Origin: Chitinophaga sp.
GTDB taxonomy: Bacteria; Bacteroidota; Bacteroidia; Chitinophagales; Chitinophagaceae
NCBI RefSeq assembly: GCF_017745275.1
Contig: NZ_JAGHZS010000006.1
Span: forward strand, 186,001-250,000
Length of the DNA: 64,000 bases
Direction of reading: 5' to 3'
Shown here piece after piece: positions 42,977-51,610 of this stretch. Numbering within the stretch: position 1 is the first letter of the stretch; every line of letters starts with the position of its first letter. A program made the position numbers and the translations under genes. A model generated the notes under the pieces. The model made no database searches, was not told the DNA's origin, and saw only the letters and a list, made by a program, of their open reading frames with translations.

Positions 42977-43675
42977 ATGAACAGTAGTATAAAGAATTTG
43001 AAAGAAAGAGACTGGACGGAGACAAGAGCACATTCGAGCTGGCAGATATTCAAAATTATGGCGGAGTTTGTTGAAGGGTTTGAGAAGCTGGCAAAAATAG
43101 GACCCTGCATATCCATATTTGGCTCGGCCCGTACCAAACCGGGCAACCGCTATTATGACCTGGCCCAGGAAATAGCCACCAAGCTCGCAGACGAAGGATT
43201 TGGTATTATTACCGGTGGTGGCCCCGGAGTAATGGAAGCCGCTAATAAAGGAGCACAGGCCGCTCACGGAAAATCAGTGGGCGCTAACATTACCCTGCCA
43301 CATGAGCAACACCCCAATGTATACATTGATCCCGAAAATAGCCTGAACTTCGATTACTTCTTTGTCCGCAAAGTAATGTTCACCAAATATTCCCAGGGTT
43401 TCGTGATGATGCCCGGAGGTTTTGGTACTATGGATGAATTTTTCGAAGTAGCTACCCTGATACAAACCAGGAAAATGGAAGAAACCCCTATGGTACTGGT
43501 TGGACGCGAATACTGGAGCGGCCTGCTGGAATGGATCCGCACTGTGATGATGGAGAAAGAAAGTAATATCAACCCACAGGACCTGGATCTCCTCCAATTA
43601 TTTGATACCGCCGACGAAGTAGTAGAATACTTCCGTGTGTTTTATACCACCAATAAATTACGGCCAAACTTCTAG
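42977..43675 (+). CDS. LOG family / TIGR00730 Rossmann protein
   Basis: 232 residues from ATG 42977 (MNSSIKNLKERDWTET). Signature segments: CISIFGSARTKPGNRYYDLA, IITGGGPGVMEAANKGA, and the nucleotide-binding MMPGGFGTMDEFFEVATL (the PGGxGTxxE motif). Members are annotated as lysine-decarboxylase-like but the characterised ones are cytokinin-type nucleoside 5'-monophosphate phosphoribohydrolases (LOG). An AMP/nucleotide hydrolase role is the best guess. Cytoplasmic. A family A palindrome follows 7 nt after the stop. Confidence 0.9.
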   Translation: MNSSIKNLKERDWTETRAHSSWQIFKIMAEFVEGFEKLAKIGPCISIFGSARTKPGNRYYDLAQEIATKLADEGFGIITGGGPGVMEAANKGAQAAHGKSVGANITLPHEQHPNVYIDPENSLNFDYFFVRKVMFTKYSQGFVMMPGGFGTMDEFFEVATLIQTRKMEETPMVLVGREYWSGLLEWIRTVMMEKESNINPQDLDLLQLFDTADEVVEYFRVFYTTNKLRPNF

Positions 43676-43682
43676 TGGAGCC

Positions 43683-43792
43683 GAAAGCATAAAGCACAAA
43701 GCAAAAAGCTATTGCAGCGAATCATCAAAGCGTATTAATATCCGCCATAGTCATTCGCTGCAATAGCTTTTTGCTTTGTGCTTTATGCTTTC
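43683..43792. repeat. family A heptad palindrome, copy A4
   Basis: Perfect 40-nt arms, 43683-43722 and 43753-43792. The heptads are AAAGCAT, AAAGCAC and AAAGCAA, then CTATT, the triplet GCA/TGC and GCGAAT. The inner TCATC/GTC ends pair poorly. The 30-nt loop contains GTATTAATATCCGC. It lies between two plus-strand genes. Confidence 0.87.
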
Positions 43793-43881
43793 AGCTTCAA
43801 TAAATACAGGAAAACAACGTTTATGTATATATCAAAACGTGGTCTTCCCGGCTTTCCGCCTTCTGCTTACCGGTTTTTCCT

Positions 43882-43889
43882 TAGCTTTG
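43882..43889 (+). promoter_or_regulatory. -7 box for the O-methyltransferase gene
   Basis: TAGCTTTG matches TAnnTTTG, 15 nt before ATG 43905. Confidence 0.5.
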
Positions 43890-43904
43890 CAGAAATTTTA
43901 ATAC

Positions 43905-44546
43905 ATGGAGCTCATCCTGGCAGCAGCGGAAGCTTATTCAGAAAAATATACCAGTGCAGAAAGTGAATTGATGTATCGGTTGAACCGGGAAACACACCTG
44001 AAGGTGGAACTGCCGCATATGCTAAGTGGACAGGTGCAGGGAAGATTTTTGAGTATGGTGAGCCATATGATCCGCCCCCGGCGTATCCTGGAACTGGGTA
44101 CATATACCGGGTATTCCGCAATTTGCCTGGCAGAAGGATTGACTGCCGATGGCATTTTGCATACTGTGGATATCAATGAAGAATTGGAAACCCTTTGCCA
44201 TCAGTATTTTGAGGCAAGTGGTTATGCAGATAAAATAAAAATGCATATAGGCAAGGCTGCCGATGTCATTGAACAACTGGATGAAGTTTTTGACCTGGTT
44301 TTCATTGATGCCGACAAATCCGGCTATGAGCACTATTACGACCTGGTGTGGGACAAATTACGTCCCGGTGGTTTTATCCTGGCAGACAATGTACTCTATC
44401 ACGGACAGGTGCTGGCACCTGAAAATGAACAGGGACGCCAGGCTAAAGCAATGATCAGTTTTTGTGAGAAGGTGTTGGCAGATGATCGCGCCGAACAGGT
44501 ATTACTCACCATCCGCGATGGTGTCCTGATGATCAGGAAGAAATAA
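43905..44546 (+). CDS. class I SAM-dependent O-methyltransferase
   Basis: A 213-residue protein of the catechol-OMT-like family (Methyltransf_3). SAM-binding motif I is ILELGTYTGYSAICLAEGL, motif II LHTVDINEELETL, and VFIDADKSGYEHYYD and GGFILADNVLYHGQV carry the usual divalent-cation ligands (D, D, N). Cytoplasmic. Bacterial members act on catechols or other phenols, and in some cases the substrate is unknown. It is followed 24 nt later by the glucosaminidase gene, likely co-transcribed. Confidence 0.93.
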   Translation: MELILAAAEAYSEKYTSAESELMYRLNRETHLKVELPHMLSGQVQGRFLSMVSHMIRPRRILELGTYTGYSAICLAEGLTADGILHTVDINEELETLCHQYFEASGYADKIKMHIGKAADVIEQLDEVFDLVFIDADKSGYEHYYDLVWDKLRPGGFILADNVLYHGQVLAPENEQGRQAKAMISFCEKVLADDRAEQVLLTIRDGVLMIRKK

Positions 44547-44570
44547 CATGCCCATTAAATCCGAAAATAC

Positions 44571-46031
44571 ATGCAAGTAAGAAAATTCTTATTGGTAGTC
44601 AGTTTTCTTATTGGCTTCGTTTCCATGCTGCAGGGGCAAACCATGACCACCCCGCAGTATATTGCCACCTATAAAAACTTAGCCATTGAGGAAATGCGCC
44701 GCTCCGGCGTGCCTGCTGCCATTAAACTGGCACAGGGCATTATTGAAACACAGTCCGGCAACGGTACTTTGTGTTTACAATCTAATAACCACTTTGGTAT
44801 TAAATGTAAAAATACCTGGACAGGAAAAACCATCAAATACGATGATGACGCTGCCCAGGAATGTTTCCGGGTATACGATAGTGCAAAAGATTCCTACCGC
44901 GATCACTCCGACTTTTTGCGTAACAATCCCCGTTATGCATTTTTGTTCCAGTTTGATGGAGATGATTATAAATCCTGGGCATTTGGCTTAAAACAAGCCG
45001 GATATGCTACCAATAAAACCTATCCGCAGCAGCTGATTAAAGTGATTGAGGACTATAACCTCCAGCAATACACGATGATCGCAATGGGAAAAGCACCTGC
45101 TTCTACTGTCGATCAAACAGAATATGCAGAAGTAACACCTAAGCGCGAAGAGAAAGCTCCTTCCGGGAAAAATCATCATAACAACAACTATAATAAACCA
45201 GTTGCCGGCAACTATCCCAAAGGGATATTTGAAATCAATGGCCGCAAAGCCGTTTATGTAAAAGCTGGTACCTCCCTGATCCAGGTGGCCGATCAGCGTA
45301 ATATGCGCCTTCGGAAACTGGTACGCTTCAACGATCTCGAAAATGATAATCCGCCTGCAAAAGACATGATTATCTTCCTGCAAAAGAAAAGTAAACGTGG
45401 TAGTAAAGAGTTTCACCCGGTAGTGAATGGCGAAACCATGCACGACGTAGCCCAGGCAGAAGGAATCCAGCTCAGATGGCTGCGCCGCCGAAATAAAATG
45501 AATGAAGGGGAAGAGCCGGCCGCCGGACAACGTCTCACCCTGGACGGTTTCGCCAATAACGCTCCCCGCTTAGCTAAAAATACCCGCGTACTGAAGGAAG
45601 AAGACCAGGAACCACCGGAAGATTTTTCTCCACGCAAAGCGCTGGACGGTATCAAAGAAGAGGTAGCCAAAAATGCATCCGGCGCCTCCTCCGTACCGGA
45701 CAACAGGCCGGCACAACCTACCCAGCAACCTAAAGGAGGTGTACCGGTAGCAATGATAGAAGACCTGAAAAAGGCAGGCGACGTAACTACCACAGGTACT
45801 GCCACCACACCAAAGGCCTCCATGCCACAGCCAACAACTGCGCCGGCTACTCCAAAGCCCGCACCGGCTCCGGCTCCGAAGGCAGGCACGCAGTATCACG
45901 ATGTACAGCCAAAGGAAACGCTGTATGGTATTGCTAAAATGTACAACCGGTCAGTGACACAGTTACAGGAATGGAATAATTTGCAGGGCTTCGATATCAA
46001 AATCGGTCAGCGTCTGTTGGTAAATAAATAA
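44571..46031 (+). CDS. glucosaminidase domain protein with two LysM repeats
   Basis: 486 residues with a signal peptide (FLLVVSFLIGFVSMLQGQ). The FlgJ/Mannosyl-glycoprotein endo-beta-N-acetylglucosaminidase-like domain (about 25-170) has a catalytic Glu candidate in LAQGIIETQSGNGTL and NNHFGIKCKNTWTG. A first LysM-like repeat lies near residues 280-325 (VVNGETMHDVAQAEGIQLRWL). A linker rich in Pro, Ala and Thr follows (about 375-440). A clear C-terminal LysM completes it (QYHDVQPKETLYGIAKMYNR, to 486). It probably cleaves peptidoglycan glycans during cell separation or remodelling in the periplasm. Confidence 0.92.
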   Translation: MQVRKFLLVVSFLIGFVSMLQGQTMTTPQYIATYKNLAIEEMRRSGVPAAIKLAQGIIETQSGNGTLCLQSNNHFGIKCKNTWTGKTIKYDDDAAQECFRVYDSAKDSYRDHSDFLRNNPRYAFLFQFDGDDYKSWAFGLKQAGYATNKTYPQQLIKVIEDYNLQQYTMIAMGKAPASTVDQTEYAEVTPKREEKAPSGKNHHNNNYNKPVAGNYPKGIFEINGRKAVYVKAGTSLIQVADQRNMRLRKLVRFNDLENDNPPAKDMIIFLQKKSKRGSKEFHPVVNGETMHDVAQAEGIQLRWLRRRNKMNEGEEPAAGQRLTLDGFANNAPRLAKNTRVLKEEDQEPPEDFSPRKALDGIKEEVAKNASGASSVPDNRPAQPTQQPKGGVPVAMIEDLKKAGDVTTTGTATTPKASMPQPTTAPATPKPAPAPAPKAGTQYHDVQPKETLYGIAKMYNRSVTQLQEWNNLQGFDIKIGQRLLVNK

Positions 46032-46083
46032 GCAGCGATCTTTTTGCGCTTATAATTGTTAAATAAGGAAATGTAGATGTATT

Positions 46084-46620
46084 ATGTCAGTAATTAAGGT
46101 GCATGACAAGCAGTTTCAGCCCTATATCCCTGCTACAGAATTGCAGCAACGTATTAAGGAAATGGCGGAACAAATTAATAAGGATCTGGAGGGAGAGCGC
46201 CCTTTGTTTATTGCCATATTGAATGGCTCTTTTATGTTTGCCGCAGATATGTTCAAGTACCTCACCATTGAGGCGGAAATATCCTTTATTAAACTGGCGT
46301 CTTACAAAGGCACCAAATCAACCGGTAATGTAGTACAGGCGATCGGGTTAGACGAAGACCTCTTTGGTCGTACTGTAGTAATCCTGGAAGATATTGTGGA
46401 TACCGGTAAAACCCTGAGCCAGTTTCTTCCTCAGCTGGAACACCAACAGCCTAAGAAACTAATCGTGGCTTCCCTGCTGACCAAACCGGATGCAATGGTG
46501 CATCCTATCAAAATTGATTACCTGGGCTTTTCTGTACCGAATAAGTTCCTGTTGGGATATGGCCTCGACTATGATGGTTTGGGCCGCAATTTACCCGCTA
46601 TTTATCAGCTGGTAGAGTAG
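46084..46620 (+). CDS. hpt: hypoxanthine phosphoribosyltransferase
   Basis: 178 residues, normal for the family. The PRPP-binding motif is VVILEDIVDTGKTL, and SFIKLASYKGTKSTGNV and DYLGFSVPNKFLLGYGLDYDGLGRNL give the purine-binding tail. It salvages hypoxanthine (and guanine) to IMP/GMP, feeding the pathway in which guaB acts. It lies between the glucosaminidase and VWA genes, 52 nt after the former. I see no TAnnTTTG box directly upstream. Confidence 0.94.
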   Translation: MSVIKVHDKQFQPYIPATELQQRIKEMAEQINKDLEGERPLFIAILNGSFMFAADMFKYLTIEAEISFIKLASYKGTKSTGNVVQAIGLDEDLFGRTVVILEDIVDTGKTLSQFLPQLEHQQPKKLIVASLLTKPDAMVHPIKIDYLGFSVPNKFLLGYGLDYDGLGRNLPAIYQLVE

Positions 46621-46626
46621 ACGTAA

Positions 46627-46707
46627 CACAGAAAGATCACAAAGGAGTAAAGCCGCAATAGAGTCATTAGCACCCTTGCTGCTTTGCTCCTTTGTTGCTT
46701 TCTGCAG
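46627..46707. repeat. family B octad palindrome
   Basis: Arms at about 46628-46658 and 46676-46706 are imperfect inverted copies with the words CAAAGGAG and TAAAGCCG/GCAAAGCA. It starts 7 nt after the hpt stop codon. The 17-nt loop is unremarkable. Confidence 0.7.
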
Positions 46708-46728
46708 AAAAAAATAGTATCTTAATAC

Positions 46729-48474
46729 ATGCGGAAGTTCCTTTTACTCTTACTTTTCTGGGGTGGAGGGCTGCAAGCGCAAACAATCTGGGTATCGGGA
46801 GCGGTCGAAGACAGTATATCGCATCGCCCTGTTTCCGGCGTACAGGTGAAGGTGATAGACGACACAACCAATGTGGTCACAAACGCTTTCGGTCTTTTTA
46901 AAATTGTAATCCCCAGGGCAACTGCCACGTTATTGCTGACGCAAAACGGTTATCTGCCTAAAGAGATAACGGTAAGTAAGTACGATAGATTGTTAATAAC
47001 GTTATCGCCTCTACGAAAAGATACAGATCCCATTGCACTCGCCAAGGCGCGGTCAAAAATGCTGCATAGCAGTAATCCCAATTACGGTAATACCAGTATG
47101 GGAATCCACTCTTTTTACAACGAAACCTACGGCACTACCTACGAAAATAAGTTTGTGCGTACCGAAAGCCATCCGTTGTCCACTTTTGCTATTGACGTTG
47201 ACAGGGCGGCCTACAGCAACATTCGTCGTTTCCTGCGATTGAAGGAACCCGTACCGGTAGATGCTGTGCGGATTGAGGAAATGATTAACTATTTCCACTA
47301 CGATTATCCGTTGCCGTTGCAAGGACAGGATATGGCGTTGTATAGTCATTATACCACCTGTCCCTGGGAGACCAGCCATCGGCTGTTGCAGATTGCCATC
47401 CGCGCCCGTGCATTGGAAACAGACAGCTTTCCCGCCAACAACCTGGTTTTCCTGATAGATGTTTCAGGCTCAATGGGTACCCCTAATAAATTACCTTTAT
47501 TACAGGCAGCATTCCGCATATTGGTCAATAATCTCCGTCCTGCTGATAAAGTAGCCATTGTAGCCTATGCCGGTGAACCAGGCGTGCTGCTGCCTGCTAC
47601 CGGAGGAGATCAGAAAGCCAAAATCCTGAATGCGATCGATAACCTCAATGCCGGAGGATCTACAGCCGGTGAAGCTGCTATAAAAATGGCCTATCGTATT
47701 GCAGTGGAGCAATATATCCCGGATGGCAACAACCGCGTTATATTGGCCACAGACGGCGATTTTAATGTAGGCCTTAGTAGTGATGAAGAAATGGAACAAC
47801 TCATCCTCCAGCAAAAGGAAAGTGGTGTACTGCTCACCTGCCTTGGATTCGGGATGAAGAATTATAAAGATTCCAAACTGCAATCCCTTGCCAGTAAAGG
47901 GAATGGTAATTTTGCGTATATAGATGATCTGGAAGAAGCCAATAAAATATTTGCCCGTGAATTCGGCAGCACACTGTTTACCATTGCCCGTGATGTGCAA
48001 TCGGAAGTTTGTTTTAATCCTGCCCTGGTAAAATCGTATAGACTTATTGGTTATGAGAATAAAGTGTTGCCCCCTGATACCACTATTAAAACGGAATACA
48101 GTGGAGGCATCATTGGCAGTGGGCATTGCTCCGTAGCTTTATATGAAATTGTACCCACAGCAACAGCCCTCCCGGCAGACACCATACTGGCTCACGTGAA
48201 AATCAGTTATCGCGCTCCGCAGGATACGGCTGTCAGGTACCTCTCTGGCGATATTCCGGCGGCATGGAAAAATTTTGACCAGGCTTCTGAAGATTGCCGT
48301 TTCGCTACAGCGGTAGCTTTATTGGGAATGGTGTTACGTAAATCCGCTTACTGTGGTAAGGGAGATACCGATATGGTGATGGAGATGGCCCGTAATGCCC
48401 TTGGTAAAGACGAGGGGCATTACAGGGAAGAGTTTTTGAAGATGGTGAAAATGGTACGTAAGGTAAAGCGCTAG
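46729..48474 (+). CDS. VWA domain protein with carboxypeptidase-regulatory N-terminal domain
   Basis: 581 residues with a signal peptide (FLLLLLFWGGGLQAQ). A carboxypeptidase-regulatory-like beta domain (about 20-100: VSGAVEDSISHRPVSGVQV) precedes a YfbK-type module. VEEM-like N-terminal segments (about 140-230: FAIDVDRAAYSNIRRFL, EEMINYFHYDYP) lead into a VWA domain with a complete MIDAS: DVSGSMG (near residue 244), the Thr in GGSTAGEAAI, and ATDGDFNVG. A DUF3520-like C-terminal region follows. Bacterial YfbK-type proteins are of unknown function; metal-dependent protein binding at the envelope is inferred. The stop is 5 nt from the convergent gene's stop. Confidence 0.9.
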   Translation: MRKFLLLLLFWGGGLQAQTIWVSGAVEDSISHRPVSGVQVKVIDDTTNVVTNAFGLFKIVIPRATATLLLTQNGYLPKEITVSKYDRLLITLSPLRKDTDPIALAKARSKMLHSSNPNYGNTSMGIHSFYNETYGTTYENKFVRTESHPLSTFAIDVDRAAYSNIRRFLRLKEPVPVDAVRIEEMINYFHYDYPLPLQGQDMALYSHYTTCPWETSHRLLQIAIRARALETDSFPANNLVFLIDVSGSMGTPNKLPLLQAAFRILVNNLRPADKVAIVAYAGEPGVLLPATGGDQKAKILNAIDNLNAGGSTAGEAAIKMAYRIAVEQYIPDGNNRVILATDGDFNVGLSSDEEMEQLILQQKESGVLLTCLGFGMKNYKDSKLQSLASKGNGNFAYIDDLEEANKIFAREFGSTLFTIARDVQSEVCFNPALVKSYRLIGYENKVLPPDTTIKTEYSGGIIGSGHCSVALYEIVPTATALPADTILAHVKISYRAPQDTAVRYLSGDIPAAWKNFDQASEDCRFATAVALLGMVLRKSAYCGKGDTDMVMEMARNALGKDEGHYREEFLKMVKMVRKVKR

Positions 48475-48478
48475 CACT

Positions 48479-49420
48479 TTACTTGGTTAACCGGTAACAT
48501 TTTCTAATCAGCTTCTGTTGAAAATCAAACGGGAGTGTTTGATTAGTGATATCCTTGATACTGGCGGCATTGATCTTTTCTGTATCCATCACAAACCGGC
48601 GGTAGTTATTACTGAAATATACTACACCATCTTTTTTCGTTGCCAGCAATACTTTATTGAGCATGTCGGCATGGTCCCGTTGTATGTCCAGGAAATCTTT
48701 CATGCGTTTGCTGTTGGAGAAAGTGGGAGGATCAATAATCACCAGGTCAAACGTATTCAGCTTCAAGGTATCCAGGTATTGCAATACATCGGCGTGCACG
48801 AAGGTATGTTTTGGACTATCGAAACCGTTGAGGCGCATATTTTCCTCCGCCCAGGCCAGGTAGGTTTTGGAGAGGTCTACAGATGTTACTTCTGCAGCAC
48901 CGCCCGCAGCTGCATACACGGAAAATGATCCGGTATAGCAGAACAGGTTGAGTACTTTTTTATCTTTCACTTCGTTTCTTACCATACCCCGCGTAATGCG
49001 ATGGTCGAGAAACAGACCTGTATCGAGGTAATCGGAGAGGTTTACTTTGAACTGGAGTCCTGCTTCGTGAGCCGTCATAATATGACTTTCCAGGCTAAGC
49101 TTTTCGTATTGGCTCTGCCGGTTTTCCTTGCGTTGCCGTTGTTTTACCCAGATTTTATTGGGGGCTACATCAAGTACTTTACTGATCAGTTCCAGGCAGG
49201 TATCCAGCCATTCTTCGTGGGCATCTTCTTCCATGCCGTGTCTGCGGTTGTATTCAGCAATGTACACGTGGTCTTCATATATTTCAATGCTGAATGGGAA
49301 TTCAGGAATATCATCATCATATACCCGGTAGCAGGTAATATTTTGCCGTCTGGCCAGTTTGGAAATATGCCGGAATACTTTCGTCAACCGGTTTTCGAAC
49401 ATCTGCAGTTTTGAGTCCAT
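48479..49420 (-). CDS. rlmK: RlmK-type 23S rRNA methyltransferase, stand-alone
   Basis: 313 residues. It corresponds in length and sequence to the C-terminal half of E. coli RlmKL: NRLTKVFRHISKLARRQNITCYRVYD, NIWVK-like APNKIWVKQRQRKEN, VNLSDYLDTGLFLDHRITR, the SAM site VLNLFCYTGSFSVYAA, and IIDPPTFSNSKRMKDFLDIQRDH. In E. coli this half makes m7G2069 of 23S rRNA. The THUMP/RlmL half is absent, so here it is a separate gene. That function is inferred from the fused homologue. It is followed upstream (on the plus map) by a family A palindrome and dnaJ. Confidence 0.88.
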   Translation of the reverse strand: MDSKLQMFENRLTKVFRHISKLARRQNITCYRVYDDDIPEFPFSIEIYEDHVYIAEYNRRHGMEEDAHEEWLDTCLELISKVLDVAPNKIWVKQRQRKENRQSQYEKLSLESHIMTAHEAGLQFKVNLSDYLDTGLFLDHRITRGMVRNEVKDKKVLNLFCYTGSFSVYAAAGGAAEVTSVDLSKTYLAWAEENMRLNGFDSPKHTFVHADVLQYLDTLKLNTFDLVIIDPPTFSNSKRMKDFLDIQRDHADMLNKVLLATKKDGVVYFSNNYRRFVMDTEKINAASIKDITNQTLPFDFQQKLIRKCYRLTK

Positions 49421-49432
49421 CGTTTCTATTCT

Positions 49433-49558
49433 ATGAAAGCTTGAAGCAAAAAGTGTAAAGCAAAAAGCTATTTTCGGGGATGATCCTGCCGGAGGTGATA
49501 CTCTCCGGTCATCATCCGCGAAAATAGCTTTTTGCTTTATGCTTTCAGCTTTCCGCTC
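49433..49558. repeat. family A heptad palindrome, copy A5
   Basis: Best-paired arms are 49456-49484 and 49511-49539, with TAAAGCAAAAAGCTATT, the triplet TTC/GAA and GGATGAT. A G/C mismatch lies at the GCG position. Outer heptads (AAAGCTT, AAAGTGT; TTCAGC, TTCCGC) pair partially. The loop also forms CCGGAG/CTCCGG. The dnaJ stop codon TGA (complement of 49557-49559) overlaps the end of the right arm. Confidence 0.82.
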
Positions 49559-50726
49559 AACTAAAAATGTCTCTTACTTTCTCAAAAAATCCTTTTTCGG
49601 ATTTTTCAGGATTAGGTTTAAAGTTATCGGAGGCTTGTAATTTATCGAGCATTGCTTTTTCTTCTGCGCTCACAGTTTGTGGTGTCCAAACATTCACATG
49701 AATCAGCTGGTCGCCTTTTTCATAGGAATTCACGGAAGGGAATCCTTTGCCTTTCAGGCGGAATATTTTACCACTTTGTGTACCGGCAGGAATTTTTATT
49801 TTGGCTTTACCGTCGATGGTAGGCACTTCCAGGGAGGTACCATATACTGCATCCGGGAAGGAGATGTGCAGATCATATGCTACGTTGAGGCCATCGCGTT
49901 GCAGTTCCGGATGTGGCTCTTCCTCGATGAGGATGAGCAGATCGCCGGGGGCGCCACCTCTTTCGCCTGCATTACCTTTTCCACTCATGCTCAGTTGCAT
50001 GCCTTCCTGTACACCTGCTGGTATGTCGATGCTCACCATTTCTTCACCGTACATACGACCTTCCCCTTTACAGTGGCCGCATTTGCTGGTAATGATCTGG
50101 CCTTCACCATGACAGGTAGGGCAGGTAGTAACGGTTTGCATTTGTCCGAGGAAAGTTTGTGTTACTTTCCTTACCTGGCCGGATCCGCCACAGGTATTAC
50201 AAGACTGGAATGCGTTTTTATCTTTAGCACCCAGGCCACCACAGTGTTGGCAGGGTACATATTTTTTTACTTTGATTTTTTTGTTGGCACCTTTTGCGAT
50301 TTCTTCGTAGGTGAGACGGATTTTTACCCGGAGGTTAGAGCCACGGGTACCGCGTCCACGGCGATTTCCACCACCTCGTCCGCCACCGCCACCGAAGAAG
50401 CTGCCAAAAATATCATCGCTACCGAAAATATCACCGAAGTTGGAGAAGATGTCATCCATATTCATTCCGCCTCCGCCATATCCACCACCACGGTTGCCAT
50501 TCATGCCGGCATGGCCAAAACGATCGTATTGAGCTCTTTTATCAGGATCACTCAATACTTCATAAGCTTCAGCTGCTTCTTTGAATTTATCTTCTGCCTC
50601 TTTGTTATTCGGGTTGCGGTCAGGGTGAAACTGCATGGCTACTTTACGGTAGGCCTTTTTAATTTCATCCTGGGAGGCAGATTTGGCAACAACCAATATT
50701 TCGTAATAATCTCTCTTGGTAGACAT
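49557..50726 (-). CDS. dnaJ: molecular chaperone DnaJ
   Basis: 389 residues from ATG 50726 (MSTKRDYYEIL). The J domain (about 1-70) has the HPD motif in MQFHPDRNPNN. A Gly-rich linker follows (about 80-135). The zinc region has four CxxCxGxG repeats (CQHCGGLG, CNTCGGSG, CPTCHGEG, CGHCKGEG). The C-terminal client-binding domain completes it. It works with DnaK and GrpE in protein folding. grpE lies directly upstream on the same strand with 110 nt between, so the two form an operon. dnaK is not in the window. The stop codon lies within a family A palindrome. Confidence 0.97.
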   Translation of the reverse strand: MSTKRDYYEILVVAKSASQDEIKKAYRKVAMQFHPDRNPNNKEAEDKFKEAAEAYEVLSDPDKRAQYDRFGHAGMNGNRGGGYGGGGMNMDDIFSNFGDIFGSDDIFGSFFGGGGGRGGGNRRGRGTRGSNLRVKIRLTYEEIAKGANKKIKVKKYVPCQHCGGLGAKDKNAFQSCNTCGGSGQVRKVTQTFLGQMQTVTTCPTCHGEGQIITSKCGHCKGEGRMYGEEMVSIDIPAGVQEGMQLSMSGKGNAGERGGAPGDLLILIEEEPHPELQRDGLNVAYDLHISFPDAVYGTSLEVPTIDGKAKIKIPAGTQSGKIFRLKGKGFPSVNSYEKGDQLIHVNVWTPQTVSAEEKAMLDKLQASDNFKPNPEKSEKGFFEKVRDIFS

Positions 50727-50743
50727 TATAATAATCACTTAAT

Positions 50744-50762
50744 GCTGGTGCAAGGCACCAGC
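50744..50762. other. 8-bp hairpin before dnaJ
   Basis: GCTGGTGC-aag-GCACCAGC, a perfect 8-bp stem, lies 18 nt upstream of the dnaJ ATG in the grpE-dnaJ gap. It could be an mRNA processing or stability element. It does not cover the start codon and has no U-run in the minus-strand direction. Confidence 0.4.
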
Positions 50763-50836
50763 TTTTGTTCAGTAAAAAAATAGTTTTACGTCAGCTTAGC
50801 ATAGGCAATCATTAGAAATTATGCCACATCGTCATT

Positions 50837-51412
50837 TTATTTGCCGACAATTACCTTAGCATGACGGATTAATTTGTCATTCAGGTAATAACCTGGCTGC
50901 AATACGTCTACTACCTGTCCAACCAGCTCTGGTGTGGGTGCAGGTATTTCAGTGATCGCTTCCTGTAAATCAGGATCAAATGGGGTATGGATACTCTCCA
51001 TTGGCTTCAGTCCTTTCGCCTGCAGGGTATTCTTCAGTTTATTGAACACCAGCAGGGTTCCGTCTTTTACTGCGGCGAGATCTGTGGCTGTTTCCAGTTG
51101 TTTGGTAGCCCGCTCGCTATCGTCCAGCACATCCAGTAAGGATATAATAAGTTCTTTACTGGCTGTTTGCATCAGTTCAATACGTTCCCTGGCAGTTCTT
51201 TTACGATAGTTGTCAAATTCAGCCTGCAGTCTGAGGTATTTATCGCGTATTTCGTTTATTTCCTGTTCTTTCTTCTCCAGTTCTGTTACTTCATCTGACT
51301 CATTATTCGTATTTGAACTTTCGTTTATATTTTCTTCTGGCATGCCTTTTTCGTTTTCGCTACCAGCGTTAGCCTGTCCGTTTGTCTGCATGTCTTTTTC
51401 GTTTTCTGTCAT
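50837..51412 (-). CDS. grpE: nucleotide exchange factor GrpE
   Basis: 191 residues from ATG 51412 (MTENEKDMQTNGQANAG); the longer open frame upstream is rejected. An acidic, low-complexity N-terminal tail (about 1-50) is followed by the long coiled-coil helix (ELEKKEQEINEIRDKYLRL) and the conserved AEFDNYRKRTARERIE. The C-terminal beta domain has PFDPDLQEAI, VVDVLQPGYYLNDKLIRHAKV. It stimulates ADP release from DnaK. It is the first gene of the grpE-dnaJ operon, divergent from the RlmI-like gene. I found no CIRCE element or TAnnTTTG box upstream. Confidence 0.97.
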   Translation of the reverse strand: MTENEKDMQTNGQANAGSENEKGMPEENINESSNTNNESDEVTELEKKEQEINEIRDKYLRLQAEFDNYRKRTARERIELMQTASKELIISLLDVLDDSERATKQLETATDLAAVKDGTLLVFNKLKNTLQAKGLKPMESIHTPFDPDLQEAITEIPAPTPELVGQVVDVLQPGYYLNDKLIRHAKVIVGK

Positions 51413-51499
51413 AATAAGTAATAATTGTCTGCGGGGTTTACCAGTCAATTTCTTTGCCAACCGCGGTTTAGCGGACAAAAAGGCAGAATTGAAACAGCC

Positions 51500-51590
51500 T
51501 TTAGCTTTTAGCAGTTGGCAATTGTCGATTTAACTATATTAACCCGGCTAAAAGCTAAAAGCTAGTAGCTAACTGCTAAATAGCTACCTT
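51500..51590. repeat. family D heptad palindrome
   Basis: TTTAGCTTTTAGC (51500-51512) is the inverted copy of GCTAAAAGCTAAA (51547-51559). The right side goes on in heptads AAAGCTA, GTAGCTA, ACTGCTA, AATAGCT. It lies between the divergent grpE and RlmI-like genes, and its last bases run into the -7 box of the latter. Confidence 0.65.
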
Positions 51591-51592
51591 TG
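51585..51592 (+). promoter_or_regulatory. -7 box for the RlmI-like gene
   Basis: TACCTTTG matches TAnnTTTG, 18 nt before ATG 51611. It is directly continuous with the family D heptads. Confidence 0.55.
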
Positions 51593-51610
51593 CCCCTCGA
51601 AATACAATAA

